A DNA stretch of 64,000 bases from Nymphaea colorata. Lineage: Eukaryota; Streptophyta; Magnoliopsida; Nymphaeales; Nymphaeaceae. This document shows, one piece after another, positions 1-13,130 of the stretch. The notes beneath the pieces are model-generated. The model made no database searches and was not told the DNA's origin. It worked only from the letters and a program-made list of their open reading frames with translations. The first letter of the stretch is position 1, and the number at the start of each line of letters is the position of its first letter. The stretch spans positions 806,001 through 870,000 of the forward strand of contig NC_045143.1 of assembly GCF_008831285.2 (NCBI RefSeq). Reading direction: 5' to 3'. A program made the position numbers and the translations under genes.

Positions 1-1600
1 TAATTAAAAACAAGGTGTAAGATTTATTAAAATAAATTCAATTCAAAAGGTTCCCCCATCTCATTAAATCAAGTAAAGTCTGTCTCTCAGATATAATATA
101 TCTATATCCCTCTCTGTCTCATTAATCGCTAGGTCGTATAGTTGCAGGGTTTCAGCAGCAACGGACCCACTTACTTCCCCAACGGAATGGGGCAGCAAAT
201 TCTTACTATATCCACCGGCCAACCAGACTTTGATTCACTGATGTGAATCTTTACACTGAGATCCACTTGTCAACTTCGATCAGATTTAAAACTACATATA
301 TTCCAAGATTAATCTAATTAATCTGGATCTGGATTAATATCCAATAGAAATTACCTTCTTTAGCTGTAAAAAGTAAACTTTTAGTGTATTGACAGCATCG
401 AACTCAAGTATGTCATTAATGATTATTGAACTTTTTAAGTGTGTCCTTGAGAAAAAGCCCTTGTATATATATGTATCTTGGATTGAGTACTAGATCTGCT
501 CTGAGCGACCGGATCTGAGTCTAATCTGGATTTGGGATAATGGTGTTTCAGATTTGGATTCGGTTCTGAGAAAATCCGTTTGGAACCCTGCCAAGACCAT
601 GTAAGCTTTCCCTCCACGCCTATGTCACATGGGTGCGGGTATGAAAAAAAAACATTAAATTAATAGTTCACTCTTATAAAAAAAATTGTTTCATCACAAA
701 AGTACTGAGTATTTGAAATGATTGTTCATCAAAATAATTGGATACATAAAAAAAAGATACCGCCTGGATACGCATGTCCATGTATCAGATATGGATAAGT
801 GGGCCAAACCCATGTATCCTTGTAACAGTGCACCACACTGCTCATCATTTACCACGTTGATTGTTTGAAATTGGTTTTTAACGTCAACTTCAGCTTTCCA
901 ATTTGGACTCCCACTTTCACCCAACTTAAAACTGCAACGACAAAGATTAGTTTCCCGTGACCCCTCTCTCTCTCTCTCTCTCTTTCTAAAACACATACAC
1001 ATATCTTTTTTTTTTTTTTTCTTTTAAAATTATCATGAGAAGGCCTTAAAGAGAATGGGCAGACTTAGGTTGTCTTGTACATCTCCTCAGAGGACTATGC
1101 TTTTGTATTGTAAGGAGAATAAGCCTTTTAATTGCAAGTTGAAGCACACCATATTAATTGCAAGTTGAAGCACACCATATGGTATTGCACACTTCAACCA
1201 CTCAAGCTAACTCTTTCAACTCAATTCTCCTTGCAATCCAAGTAGCGCCAACAGGCGTTGGCTACGCTACAAAGAGAGATTAAGAAAATTCAATTACATG
1301 TAGCCGTCAACCGGCAGCCATGGTTAATTAGTGGAAGAGTTTACCATTGGTAAAATACACATGCGTAGGGATGAGTCGTCGGTCAACTTTGTACGCTTAT
1401 AATCTGCAGAAGTTTCGGAGAGGAACTTTTGAATCGTAAAAAGGTAAAAGGCCAAGGCAAAAAAGGCAAAAGTAAATCGTCTTTTTGGTAATTAAACCCG
1501 AGAAATTGTGATGCTTAGGTCATCCAAGTAACTGGTCAAAACTCCATCGCCGTCGTTTGGTAAACTCTCTGCTGATGTGAGACTTCCAGTTTGGACTGTA
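1..1600. other. Intergenic DNA, no gene recognised
   Basis: AT-rich DNA without a convincing open reading frame. It holds a solitary end of the transposon family described in the CDKA intron (620-643), a CT-rich microsatellite near 965-985, and a directly repeated segment of about 25 bp around 1128-1182 containing GCAAGTTGAAGCACACCAT twice. Confidence 0.6.
620..643 (+). repeat. Solitary transposon terminal sequence
   Basis: CTATGTCACATGGGTGCGGG matches the terminal inverted repeat seen at 17204 and, inverted, at 18712 and 19930. Only one end is recognisable here, followed by an A-rich tract, so this is probably a truncated copy of the same DNA-transposon family. Confidence 0.5.
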
Positions 1601-1614
1601 CTCTTCTGCTTGGA

Positions 1615-1656
1615 CACGTGAAGCAGCCATGTCGAGGTGCAAACTACTATATAAAT
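1615..1656 (+). promoter_or_regulatory. G-box and TATA box of the small gene at 1754
   Basis: A CACGTG G-box (1615-1620) lies about 30 bp before a strong TATA box, TATATAAAT (1648-1656). The TATA box is about 100 bp before the start codon at 1754, a normal distance for a plant promoter with a short 5' leader. G-boxes bind bZIP and bHLH factors, so light, ABA or stress control is possible but not shown. Confidence 0.6.
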
Positions 1657-1753
1657 GCGGAATTATCTCAGGAAAACCACTACCCACGACCAGTCACTGC
1701 AACAGCCAAAGAAAGAAAGAAGAAGAAGAGAAGATTAGTCGATTAAGCTGAGA

Positions 1754-2053
1754 ATGTCGATAGAAGCGTTAGCCATGGCCGGCGCTGATTGGAAGAAGAA
1801 TGGCAGCGAACCCTCAGATGCGGAAGAAGAAGAGGCACCACCATACCTCTTGGTGGATGGCTTGCATGGTCCCTGCAAGAGGGGCTCGGCCACGCCGAGA
1901 TTGGAGGTTGAAGACGGAGAGGAGCAAAAGAAGAGGATGCTAAAGCAGTGGGCGAAAGCCGTGGCTTCCTCCATGAAAAAGTTCCTGCAGAATGACTGCC
2001 AAGACAAAGTTGGTGGTCGCCATGGTGACTCCGCTCTATCTACGGCAACGTGA
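1754..2053 (+). CDS. Small acidic protein of unknown function, 99 aa
   Basis: I do not recognise the family. The single-exon frame runs from ATG at 1754 to TGA at 2051-2053 and is preceded by a good TATA box and G-box and a purine-rich leader. Composition is protein-like: an acidic run of four Glu at residues 24-27, a PPYLLVDGLHGPCKRG segment (residues 29-44) that looks like a conserved core, and a basic amphipathic stretch around residues 57-78 (KKRMLKQWAKAVASSMKK). No signal peptide or membrane segment is visible. The GC content is clearly higher than in the flanks, which supports coding. An antisense frame of similar length overlaps it but lacks promoter support. Function is unknown; a small stress-responsive protein is only a guess. 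Confidence 0.6.
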   Translation: MSIEALAMAGADWKKNGSEPSDAEEEEAPPYLLVDGLHGPCKRGSATPRLEVEDGEEQKKRMLKQWAKAVASSMKKFLQNDCQDKVGGRHGDSALSTAT

Positions 2054-2059
2054 TGGCGG

Positions 2060-4400
2060 TTAACGAGCTTGCTGATTGCTGTCTGATATTAATTAGGATC
2101 CTAATTCGTAGAGGGAGAGACTGTTAATTTTGTTTCAATAGTTTTTTTTTTTCTTTTCATTAGATTGTGAATTTCTTTTTGGCGTCACGTTACTCGTTAG
2201 AAGACCATTCTTTTTCCATTGAACATTGGAGATACAATTTTTTTTCTTGCTGGCATCATTCTGCTTGTTAGAAAACTCACTCTTCCTTACAGACAGACAA
2301 ACCCGTCTGCAGTTTGGAATCAAGAATCAGTTTATGAATAATGTTCAGGATCCTGAAGAGAGAGAATATACCATCCCAGAGAAAAATATGCAAGTGCACG
2401 TTAGTTCTTACAATCTCTATAAAATATTAGGATCTTACGTATAAATAAACGATAGATAAGCTTTAGATGGAGCATTGCCTTATAACTTCTGCCTCCAAGC
2501 TTAGAATGATGACACCACAATACTTTGACGGCCTTCACGTTCTCGTCTCGTTGCTTGCAAGTTTACGTTACGACAGTTCTGCAATATTTGTTGCCCATGC
2601 TAAGGACCAGTTCTTCCAGTAATGCCTTGCTCTCCTCTAATTTGGTGCCAAACTTGCCGTGATGTTAGTAGCTGGTACCACTTTGTTCTTTGGGTTCAAA
2701 AGAGAAAAAATTGGGCATTTATGATGTATATGAATCATTTCAGAGCCTGTAAAAAATAATTATCTGGGTGTAAATGTGGTCCACAGGTTTGTTTGAACGG
2801 AAATGAGTGTCCCTTTCCCTTAATTAAGACCGATATATATATATATATTATGAAGGTATTGTGAAGAGGAGGAGGCACAAGCTTGAAATTATCAAGCTTT
2901 CTAAGCATCAATGGTCAATATTGTCAAGCTTGATAATATGGATTAGTCATACTCAGAAAGTAGACGAGCTTCCTTTTTTTAAAACAAAAAAATAAAAATT
3001 CACTATTGGCTTTCAAGAATTATCGCTGCAAGTGGCCAGATGAGAAAGAGAATGTGAACAGTGTCAAGTTGAAGACCATGAATTAAACCTCACTAGGTAA
3101 TCTTTTTTGCACGAACTTTACCATAATACTGTTCTTGGACGAGTTGATGGTCAAGGGGCAACCTAAATTTTCTTTATTAAAGTGTTCCTTGTCATTAAAA
3201 GAGAAAAAAAAGAAAAGAATAGAGGCATTTCAATTTTCAAGACGTTTCATAATTTCTTACTTTACGCAGGCTAATTTTACAAGAAAAGTAAGAGAAGGCG
3301 TTTATTAAAAGAACATACGTTCTTAAACATATCTAAATTACATGCTTCCCCAAAAGAACATACGTTCTTAAACATATCTAAATTACATGCTTCCCCAATA
3401 GCATGTTCTTGTTCCATAAAACAATGTATGATTGTGTCTACATTTTGATTGTCAGATTTAAGAACAACAATTCTTGTTAGATTTATAAGCAACAATTCCT
3501 GAAAATATCATGGTTCTGGAGTTCTTGATATACGTCTAAGACGAGTGTTCTACAAATTAAGGCTACCATCAAGACAGCGCAAAGAGTCGGGCTTGGGCCG
3601 GGCTGCAAACCATAACAGCTGCTCGGGCCGGCTCAATTCCTCGGGTCTGGCTCGATTGCTCGGGCCAACTCGGCGCAGTCCAATTAACTTTTTTAAAATA
3701 ATATTTTAATATAAAATTATATATAAATATAATATATAGAATTATATATATAAATTATAAAATAACATTAAATATAAGTTATCGAACCAAGACGGCTTTA
3801 ATCCAGCCTACCCGGGCCAACTGACGCCCAATTTGTAGGCCCAGGCCCAAACCTGAGTCGGACCAAGTAGTAAACAATCCCCAGTCTTACTACAAAATGC
3901 AATGTTCTTATGAAACCCCTCGAGAAGCCTGCCTACAGTTTACGTGGTAAACGATTGGCCATCTTACCAGCTTAAACACCGATGTGTTAATTCAAACGTA
4001 GCATGTTTACGGTTTACTTCATACATAGACCATCTTACAGATTAGACACCTAAAAGAATACATGCTTCTTCATGTTTGCAGCCAGATTTTTTTTTTTCAA
4101 TTGTTGCACAAAAAAACGCGATATGGGTCGCTTACCATTTGATTGGTCTGAAAAATAAAACATAGGGAATCATGTTCTTTACTTCATAAATAACTTGGGT
4201 TTTGACGTTGTGTGAGGAATGGCCTTCACCTCTTGGAACAACAATCCGCGTTGAGAGCAAAAACCTCTAAAAACACAATAACTTCTTCATTGTTGGATTT
4301 TCCAATCGACGTCGTGTGGTTTTAAAGCAACGTAGGTGTCAGCACACAACATCTCTTCCATAGTTGTACATAGGCTTGAAGAAACAGAACTTCATGCTTG
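2060..4400. other. Intergenic AT-rich DNA
   Basis: No gene recognised. Visible items are a small hairpin (2888-2899 pairing with 2926-2937, stem AAGCTTGATAAT), a (TA)n tract near 2832-2848, a perfect 45-bp tandem duplication (3307-3396), and a segment rich in GGGCC/GGCCC words at about 3590-3870 that resembles part of a decayed repeat. A similar segment lies at 60960-61080. Confidence 0.55.
3307..3396. repeat. Perfect tandem duplication, 2 x 45 bp
   Basis: Positions 3307-3351 and 3352-3396 are identical. Each unit carries the palindrome AAGAACATACGTTCTT. Perfect identity points to a recent local duplication. Confidence 0.9.
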
Positions 4401-4407
4401 AGATAGC

Positions 4408-7400
4408 TCAGGTGCGCAGAGCTGAACGCCTGAACCTGCAAAATTCGATATCGCTGATCCATAGACTACACATTATCAGATTCATGACCTTCACCAGCAC
4501 CATCAATATCTTCTCGTCCGCCTGGCCTCTCATTGACTTCATGAGTACCCCAGTCTCTGCATTCATCAATTACTGGTGATGAGAATTATATAGGCAAAGA
4601 AGGGAACTAAGTAGCATCCACAAGAGAATTCAACCATCAAGAAATATATAGGACAACCTATACTCTTTAAAAGAGACCGGCTTCAGTATATGCACTCATC
4701 TTGCTGTAAATAATAAGATAATCACTAGAAAAGACTACTCGTGTAAGACGGCCGCCCATGAGGACCGGAATGCCAGAGAGAAGCTCGTTATACCATTTAT
4801 ATTGAATGAGTAAAACAAGACTAAATCCTATATGTTCGGCAGCCCACCTTCTCCTGGATGCTTCAGTTGCTTCATATCCTTGTTCAGATAGACTAACGGG
4901 GACATAGCCTGCCTTCCGATGGCTACTTCTATTACCACATAGTAACTTGTGGAAGCATGATGCAAAAATTTCCACTACAGGTCTGCAAAAGATAGACGAT
5001 AAAGTAGCTAGATGGAATATTCATCTTAAATCATGTAAATCGATATTTTAAAAAATAAGCAAAGGCTAAAGGCTACCTTAAGAAGCATGGAAAAAAGGTT
5101 GAGAAAGCAAATTCATCATCAGGATCACCAATCAGGTTGGTCTCTGGATTTCTTTGAAGATATCGCAGGTAAAGCCAACTCCCATAAGTTCCGAAGAGAA
5201 CAAACGGCAGGTAACTCATCACTCTTATGGTGAAAAAGCTTATGAAAACAGTAGCTAAAACTAGAAGTGATGGCAGCCACTGAAAAAGAAAAATATAAGT
5301 CAGTGACCTATAAGTCTCAACTGCTGGTTTAGGCCACCAAACATGGCAGCTCCAATATTTTATATAAGTAGGAAATATTAGACATTTTGAAAGTGCATGC
5401 CTCAGCTCTGAAATGGAGCTTTCCAAGCATAGTAATCTCCTGATCTGGCATCACCTGTTTCACTCCAACTAGGAATCCACATAGTACCCCATGAAATCCA
5501 GAAAAAGAACCATACCTGCAAAGCGCTAGACAAAGGTTACTCCTTTTTTATCAAATCAACACAAAGAATATGTTCAAGCAAGCAAAAAATTACCATGACA
5601 ATGAAATACTCCAGAGTAGTTATTTCGTGAAAAAAGAATACTAAGCTGATGAAACTCCGACACGATGAAACAAAAAAAATTGTTGCACCGGCTGATGGCC
5701 ATTTGAACAATGGGATAGGCTTTTTGAGTTCTGGGTTGTCATTGTTGGGAAAAGAACACACACATGTATAATATTTTACAAACCACAACATGAAGACAGA
5801 TGAAGTGATGTAGAAGCACCCTTGTTTGACAATTAGCAGAAGCAGACAACGACTCTTAGGTCTTCCCAGCACCTTGAGACATATGTCCGAAGGATATAAC
5901 TAAGAAAACAAGACGTCATTTTTGTGGCATTTTCTGCATTTTCATCTAAACTAGCCTACAAACGGACATGATACAAGCACATTTTGAAGCATCTCGAAGA
6001 CATGGATTGAGAAAAGACATAAGTTGAGAAAATTGTGTTCTCACAGGCTGACATAGAATTGCTGGTTCTTCTTCATCTAAACCAGCATAAAGGGAAAATA
6101 CCCTTCTCTAGGATCATTCAGCCAAATCTTATTCAATCCAGTACAGGCCATTCCCTGGTCCTCAAAGAATGCACTGAGATAGCACCACTATAAGTGATAA
6201 AAGTGCATGTTAAACTCAATTAAGATATTTACAAGCATGCACATAACTTTCTGTACCGCTTGTTACCAATTAAAGCTAAAGCTGATGATACAAAAATATG
6301 CAAAACAAGAAGCTAAAGGGGTATACGGAGATTGTATAATCTACTAAGAAGTAAACATTGGAAAACCAAGACTGGTTCTTGTAAGAATACAAAAAGAAAT
6401 AAAATATCAAAATCAAGACCAGCAGCAAGGAAGAAGTTCTTACAGGAATTTTTCTCTCTTGGTAAAATAGTAACAACTGACGGCAGTGACATAAACACCA
6501 AGTAAGGTGAAAAAGTTTACAAAAAAGACGAACTTCACGAATTCATGAGATCCCCATATTGGTTCTAGTAACTTGCCACCGACCAGAAGGCCATATATGC
6601 TCAAGATCAACTGCAAATAACATGTTCTTAACTTCAGGTCTCACAAATTATTCAGTTGAGCAGCAACATCAATTTCATACTGAAAATCACAATGAAATGT
6701 AAACTAAGGATCTAGGCATGATGAGAAAGGCCCATGCTCATCTTCGCTAGCTAAACACGAAATTTACATTTCGAAGATTAAAATACTAAAAAAAGAAACA
6801 GTTCAAAAATATCAGAGTTAATCAGCTACATCTTTTAAAAAATTACATAAATGAAAATATAGTATTTCAGTAATAATCATGATAAAAAAATCTTCCTTAG
6901 ACACAGAAGACCAGACAACCAAAGACAAAATCTCCACAGAGATTTAAAAAAAAGTCAAAGTTACAAGAAGATATCTACACATGTCCGCACAAAACATCTC
7001 CATACGTAACTGTGAGAGAGCATAAAATTCGTTCTATTGGAGGCACATCATGGTCAAAGGCACTATGATAAACTTAAAGGACCAGACAGAGAATATGAAA
7101 GTTAACTTGTGATGACGTGTCACGTAGATAAGGTTCACATGTTATACTGATGTTTGTGATATTACTCCACTGAATGTATGTAGTATATCAAGAAATTACT
7201 TTTCAACAGGCTAATAGAAAAGCATATTCCTGGTCCAAAATTTCCATGAAAACCAAGGTTAATACCTATAAAATTAATGTTTCATCTTATTAAAAATTGA
7301 AGCACGCACCAACAGGGCCATCTGATAGAGGTCCCAACATGAAATGGTATAAGATCAATGGTCATAAGGGAAAGTTTTATGGTCCATGCTATCTTACTTT

Positions 7401-10400
7401 TTATTTGAAAAATAATTTTTTTAAGGCATTTGATACTGGATAAAGCATGCATGACTTGGTCCATCTATCAGATGTTGTAAGGCTTAGTGTCCACTCTTTT
7501 AAGTGACCATATCCTCAACAATTTCTATTACATGCAGATAAATGCATGAGAAAAACTGATTAATTAGAACAAATCTTTGCAAAGATATCTGACATATAGT
7601 AGTCATATCTTTTCATTTAAAGATAGTCATGGAAAAAAAAAAAGAGATACTTTTAGTAGATCACCCCTGCCCCATTCAATGGTGAATGGCGTCGTAAAAA
7701 CCCTACATCCCTTTGCCCTGCAGGTTGAACAGCAGTCTAAGTATTATTTGAGAGATGCACACTAGTTCTGAACTCATGACTTAGTTCAACTTGGAAGGTC
7801 ATGAACTACTCAGCAGCATTTTTTTAGAATCCTCTTACTGGTGATGACTGCAACAATTTGTAACCCATTACGCTAATCTTCCACCAACATAGCAGATGAG
7901 TTATGAAGCCTTTTTAGTTTCTACAAGCCAACAAAAAGATTGAATAAGAACTTACACCAAACAATGACTGCTCCAAGTATCCAGCGGTTATAACATTCCA
8001 TGCAAAAGGTATGGTCCTGCACATGGTAATGATCAAAGAAAAACTGAATCTTATAATATAAGATAGACACACAACTTAGAAACTTGACATTAGAAAACAT
8101 TTGACTTGGTTTCACATATTTCAGCAGCTTAATGAGGATCTAAAATAGAAATCATCTTATAAACCCATAGAACATTCAATTTCTTGCTTTTTTTTGGGTA
8201 TTTCTGTTTCTAATTAATAAGTCAGCCAGCTTAATGAAGCGAGTGACAGCCAGTTTTGGTATGTTGGGAGCTATCATTTGCCAGACACTAGGCTATAAAT
8301 GTCAGCAGTACATAATGCATATTCTACTGCAGGCAGCATATCCAAAATTCCAAACCTCAAGAAGGTAGCAAATCACCATTGAGTCTAGCAGCTCTGGCTT
8401 CCACCGGCATAAATTACTTTAAGATCATGGCATGAAAACACCAGATGGTAGAACTTTCAATTCTTATGGATGAAAACCATGGTAAACAATTCAAGCACAA
8501 ATAGCATTAGGATGTATATTGCAATGAAAAACAGAACCATATTCAATCACCAAGTGCTGTTATAACAACTATCCTAGGACATGTTTTCAAATCCTGAATT
8601 AGTCTATTAGAAAGAAAGAAGTTTTTTTCATACCTCGCTGGGACCAGCGCAACAAATCGAGTTACCCAAGGAAAGAACAAGGAGACAACAAATACGATGA
8701 AGAGCACTCCAGACAGTCCTTTAGACAGCCTGGTGAAACCTGTGCCACCCTGGCAATCAATCAGTACAATTAATATCAATAGTCAAGGGAGGAAAACATC
8801 ACTTCTACTCCAGAGTCAACATTTGATAGCTGAAGCAGAACATTCGAGCAAATGATATGTGTGACAATTAAACAAGTCCATGCCTCAGATTTCTAGATAA
8901 TCAACAGAATCCACTTCCCAATGAACCAGTGGAAATTCATCTATGAAGCCTAAGATGATGCAGGAACTGGAAAGGAAAGCAAGTCTGACAGAAAAGAAAA
9001 CAGTGAAGACGTGAAGAAATTAACAATACAAAAAATGAATCACTTGTTCAGAAGGCAAAGAAGATAGGTCACCTTTGAACAGAGGAAGATTAAAGCGACG
9101 AAGGTTCTCCATGCAAGAAAACTAAATGGGTCAAGTAAAATAATAATAGATATTTCGCATGAAATGCCAAAATGTGACAAAACATATTTGTGTGCATCAT
9201 TTCAAAACGATACAGCAAGTATCTATTCCCTGTAAGTTAATGTAAAAGGAAGACTTGCATTTAGTTTTGGAAGTCTGTTTTCAGGTAACAGAAACTGATA
9301 ACATTCTAGATTTATGGTTTTCTAAAAAGTTGAGTTTACGGAAACCTATGGTGTATTAAGATAAGACTGAATATGTTATGTGATCATCATCTGGTTCAAT
9401 TGGTCATTGCTTAGTCTTGTCAACTTACTTGGCTCAATTTTCAGTAGTTTCACAGAACAATTCATCTAGGATAATGTTACTGACAAGGGATACTTCTCCA
9501 TCCACGGCCCTTTCTAGTTGGACATGCTTCGCACTCGTTCATACTTCTCTTGTTAACCGAACGGAACAAGTATAGCAAAAGTATGCACAAGAAGGGTCTC
9601 AAAAATCAACGATTCCAGAAGAAATAATATAAGAAAGATTCCTAAACGGTGCGGCTCCCTCGTAACCGTAAACACTACTTGGAAAAATTACAAAATGAAA
9701 ATGCTACGGGAATTTCCTTTTCACTATTCAACTGTGCCATTGAACTTGATATAGAAACTTCACATAAATTTCCTTTGAAAATTTGAAAATACCAGCAAAT
9801 ACGTATGCAAAAGTAAACGTTAAAATGCGAAGAAAATGTAAGTCCGGATATAAGACGAAACAGTTCAGTATAGATGATATTGGAAATTATCTCAATTTCG
9901 AGGTATTTTTTTTATTACAGAAAATGTCGAAGCATTGACCTTAAAATTACCGCTTCTGAAGTCCTGATATGTTCTAAAAATAGCAATTACATCCTTTAAA
10001 AAGCTTCAACTCCATCAGCTCCACAGCAAGCCAGTAAAAAATAAGAACCCGCCGTAAGGCCCACTTTTCAGTGGACAAACTAGTTGCTAAGTCAGTTACA
10101 TATGTCACGCCATAAGTTAAGATCTATTATCAACTACTGCCACCAGCGATCTGACTAGCAACAGGAATGCCTCGGATTATCGCAGATCCATGAAAGCAGT
10201 TCATTTTTCCTTCTTACGTCATCTACTCAGTCAGACATCCTAGCCCTAGTTTCATTCGTAAGGTGAATTTGCAAGCCAGTCAACAAGATAGAAACATTTT
10301 CCCCAACCATGACATCAAACAGTGGGCCTAAAATACAACCGCAGAACGGAAACTCTTTCCTTTGTCGTCACTCCCTTGTTCAAAGCCGTAGCCCAAGGGT

Positions 10401-10599
10401 GCCATCTTCCCGCCATGAATTCAAGCAAAAAACAAGAAACAAATAATAAACGAAGGGCACAGCAAGAACGAAGGTCAATCACGGAGACCACGCACTCCAA
10501 AATCAAGAACAGAAGGGCAGAATCCACCAAATGCAGACGGACGAAATGCAGATCGGAGAGATAGGGGGGGGGACTCACCGAAGAGTACGCCGGCGTCAT
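4408..10599 (-). CDS. RBL19: TMEM115/RBL19-like rhomboid-related membrane protein, 8 exons
   Basis: Member of the TMEM115 family (DUF1751; plant relatives are annotated rhomboid-like protein 19), Golgi multi-pass proteins thought to act in retrograde transport. They lack the rhomboid Ser-His catalytic pair. Coding exons on the minus strand: 10579-10599, 8634-8749, 7956-8016, 6444-6610, 5401-5515, 5077-5279, 4848-4982 and 4408-4435; all phases close and give 281 aa. Family landmarks are GFTRLSKGL (residues about 11-19), RTIPFAWN (46-53), GKLLEPIWGS (about 77-86), GFHGVL (128-133), FGTYGSWLYLRYLQRNPET (about 188-206) and GDPDDEFAFSTFFP (about 210-223). Several hydrophobic segments fit four to five membrane spans. 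Intron 5 (5281-5400) uses a GC donor. The last exon is the weakest part: it gives a C-terminus about 20 residues shorter than I recall for relatives, and read-through from exon 7 is the alternative. The start at 10599 is chosen because MTPAYSS splices in frame to exon 2. Confidence 0.88.
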
Positions 10600-10679
10600 C
10601 GCCGTCAAAAAACTTCGTGGTAAAGAGCCAACGCCCGGGAAAATGTCAGAAGTACCGCGGATCCACCGTTCCAATTTAT

Positions 10680-13120
10680 AGGGCCACCCTCGATAGACGC
10701 CCGTGGACTCACCGACGCGTCCCCAAAACCCAAAATAATTGTTCAAAAGCCCTTGTAGTTGCCGTTATTTATCATTCTGCCACTGCATGTGCATGGTAAT
10801 TACCACGCATCTCCTTACCTGCCACGCCTGCCGTTCATCTGCGAGATGGACGTACCTGAACAGTGAAGGGGGGTTTTGCGGCGGATCCCCGGCACTGGTA
10901 AGCCGTAAAAATGGAAATTTCCACAAGACTCTCAGACAAGGCTGAAATTCCTGCCTGCGACGAGTGTAAGAATGCTGCAGAAAACTCATAAAAGGATTTT
11001 AAATATTTCGTTCTGAATGAAATGTTCAACTTTTTATGTTTGTAATCAGTTTAACCACACGAAGATTTTTCTCCGACAAACTAAAAATAATTCATTAAAG
11101 AATTGGTCAATTAGAAGCGAGAAAACATATTTTTGAACTTATTATTACTGTTCTTGTGAAGGAGATATTATACCATCCATAAATTTTTGGATACTTTTTG
11201 TCCATGATTTCCACAACAGAATATGTGTCAAGAATTAGCAAAGTAACAAAAAATTAACATGAAAAACTAACAAAAAATTCACATGAAAGACTATATGTGA
11301 CCTCGAAATTCATTTTGTTTTTTTATATATTTTTCTTAACAAGCTTTAACTATATCTTGTGCACTACGTGATTGACTTAACAAGAGTTTGAAAAAAAAAA
11401 AAAGACCTTGGTGAAACGTATGAAGGATTTCAAAATTGTTTAAACTTTGGAAATTCAAAAGTACACAATCTTTACATTGAAAACCAAATAAAACACGTAC
11501 AAATCAGCGCAGTTGAGTACTCGTTAAGTGAAAAAATTAAAATTAGATTAACTTGTTAGCTTTTGATTCTGAAAGTGAGTAGATTGAGTAAGCAGCAACT
11601 AAAAGTAGAAGATGGAGGACCATCTTAGAGCTTCAAAAATGTCAACAAAAGAAGGTGACGATTGCAATGTAGCTGGGTTCGGGATGAGCCTAAATTAGGT
11701 ACTTATTTGGATCTGACCTAACCGGTTCGGAGCATTCACACTAGATCTAATACTGTCGTCATTTGGAATGATTGATAAGTCAAGTAAGCATATTACGTAG
11801 TAAACAAATTTTTTGAGCCCATGTGGGCAACTGCCCACTCGATCCAACGCATCCTTGAATTAGCAACGATTAAACAAGGAAGTGGGGAATTCTTTGTAAG
11901 TACATGCTTATAGGAGCATAGTTCAACTGGGCAGCTCAGGGAATCCGAGGTCTGAATCTTGTGGTTGCAGACATGCTTCAATGGGTTATTTTTATAGGTT
12001 GAAAATGACGGCAAGTGTGATACCCAAGTTAATAAAAGATATATTGTACGTCCATTAAGGCTATGAAGTACTATAAAACTTCCAAGGTGTAAGGGTATAA
12101 TCCCAAAAGTGTATTATGTAAGTAAATATTAAGAAAATGAATGAAAAAGAGAAAAAATATGATAGGACAAGGAAGTGGGGAATTCTTTGTAAGTACATGC
12201 TTACAAGAGCATAGTTCAACTGGGCAGCTCAGACTCAAGGGAATCAGAGGTCTGAATCTTGTGGTTGTGGACATGGTTCAATGCGTTATTTTCATAGGCT
12301 GAAAATGATGGCACCCAAGTTAAAGAATATATTGTAAGTCTGCTCAAGCTTCGAGGCACTATAAAACTTTGAAGGTGTAAGGGTATAGTCCCGAAAGTGT
12401 ATTCTGTAAGTAAATATTAAAAAAATGAATGAAAAAAAGAAAAAAATATGATAGGAAATTACCAGGATTTTTTTTTTCTTTTGGGTAGTGAGAGAATAGG
12501 TAAATGGAAACGCCAAAGGTGGGATGGTGATTGGTGCCCCACCTCGTCTCGATTGTCGTCTTTCTTTGCAATAGCGAAGCGTAATAAGGTCAAGCACTTT
12601 GTTTTCATGCTTCTTGTGATGCCAGGAATGAAAGATCAGAACGTGAAACGTGATAGAGTGTGGATCTTGTGTTCCCATATTAAGATATTCCTCTTCATCA
12701 CCACCATTGACGTCTCTCTCTCTCTCTCTCTTTCGGGGCAACTCTTAATTATGACGATTGAAATATGATGAGAATATGGACATTTTCCATACATTTTTTG
12801 GGCACCGATCAGAGTGCCATCAACTTTGAATAGGCAATCTCACGATCTGATAACAGATATGTTTATCACGAATAGCATACCGACGTCCTTTCCCCAAAAG
12901 AAACAGAAGAAAACCACATGCTCAATCCCCATGGGAGCAGCAGTGAAAAACAACCAAAACCTCAAAGCTAATGAGTTCTTCTGCATGATATCCATTTGAG
13001 CCTTTGATTCGTAATCTTTTAGAAAGTATCTGTGTGTCATACATGAGGAACTCAAGTACTGATTCTTGGAAGACGAATCGTATTGATCAAGCACATACCG
13101 AGGATGAAATCAAGAAATTT
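10680..13120. other. Intergenic region with a tandem duplication
   Basis: The stretch just above 10600 is the leader and promoter side of the RBL19-like gene. Beyond it I see no gene. Apart from the 293-bp tandem duplication (11875-12456) it contains only AT-rich unique DNA and a short CT microsatellite near 12713-12730. Confidence 0.55.
11875..12456. repeat. Tandem duplication, 2 units of about 290 bp
   Basis: Unit 1 (11875-12167) and unit 2 (12168-12456) both begin CAAGGAAGTGGGGAATTC and end in an A-rich GATAGGA segment. They align along their length with scattered substitutions and small indels. The units abut directly. The mirror-image reading frames on the minus strand are by-products of the duplication and not genes. 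Confidence 0.85.
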
Positions 13121-13130
13121 TCTACATCAC

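Noticed and set aside
3307-3396. CRISPR-like array
   Set aside because: Only two abutting identical units with no spacers, in a plant nuclear context; a simple tandem duplication.
10315-10746. 143-codon minus frame as an independent gene
   Set aside because: It spans the 5' leader, first exon (MTPAYSS) and first intron of the TMEM115-like gene, read straight through.
12292-12741. 149-codon minus frame starting in a CT microsatellite
   Set aside because: It runs through the tandem duplication and simple repeats, with no domain.
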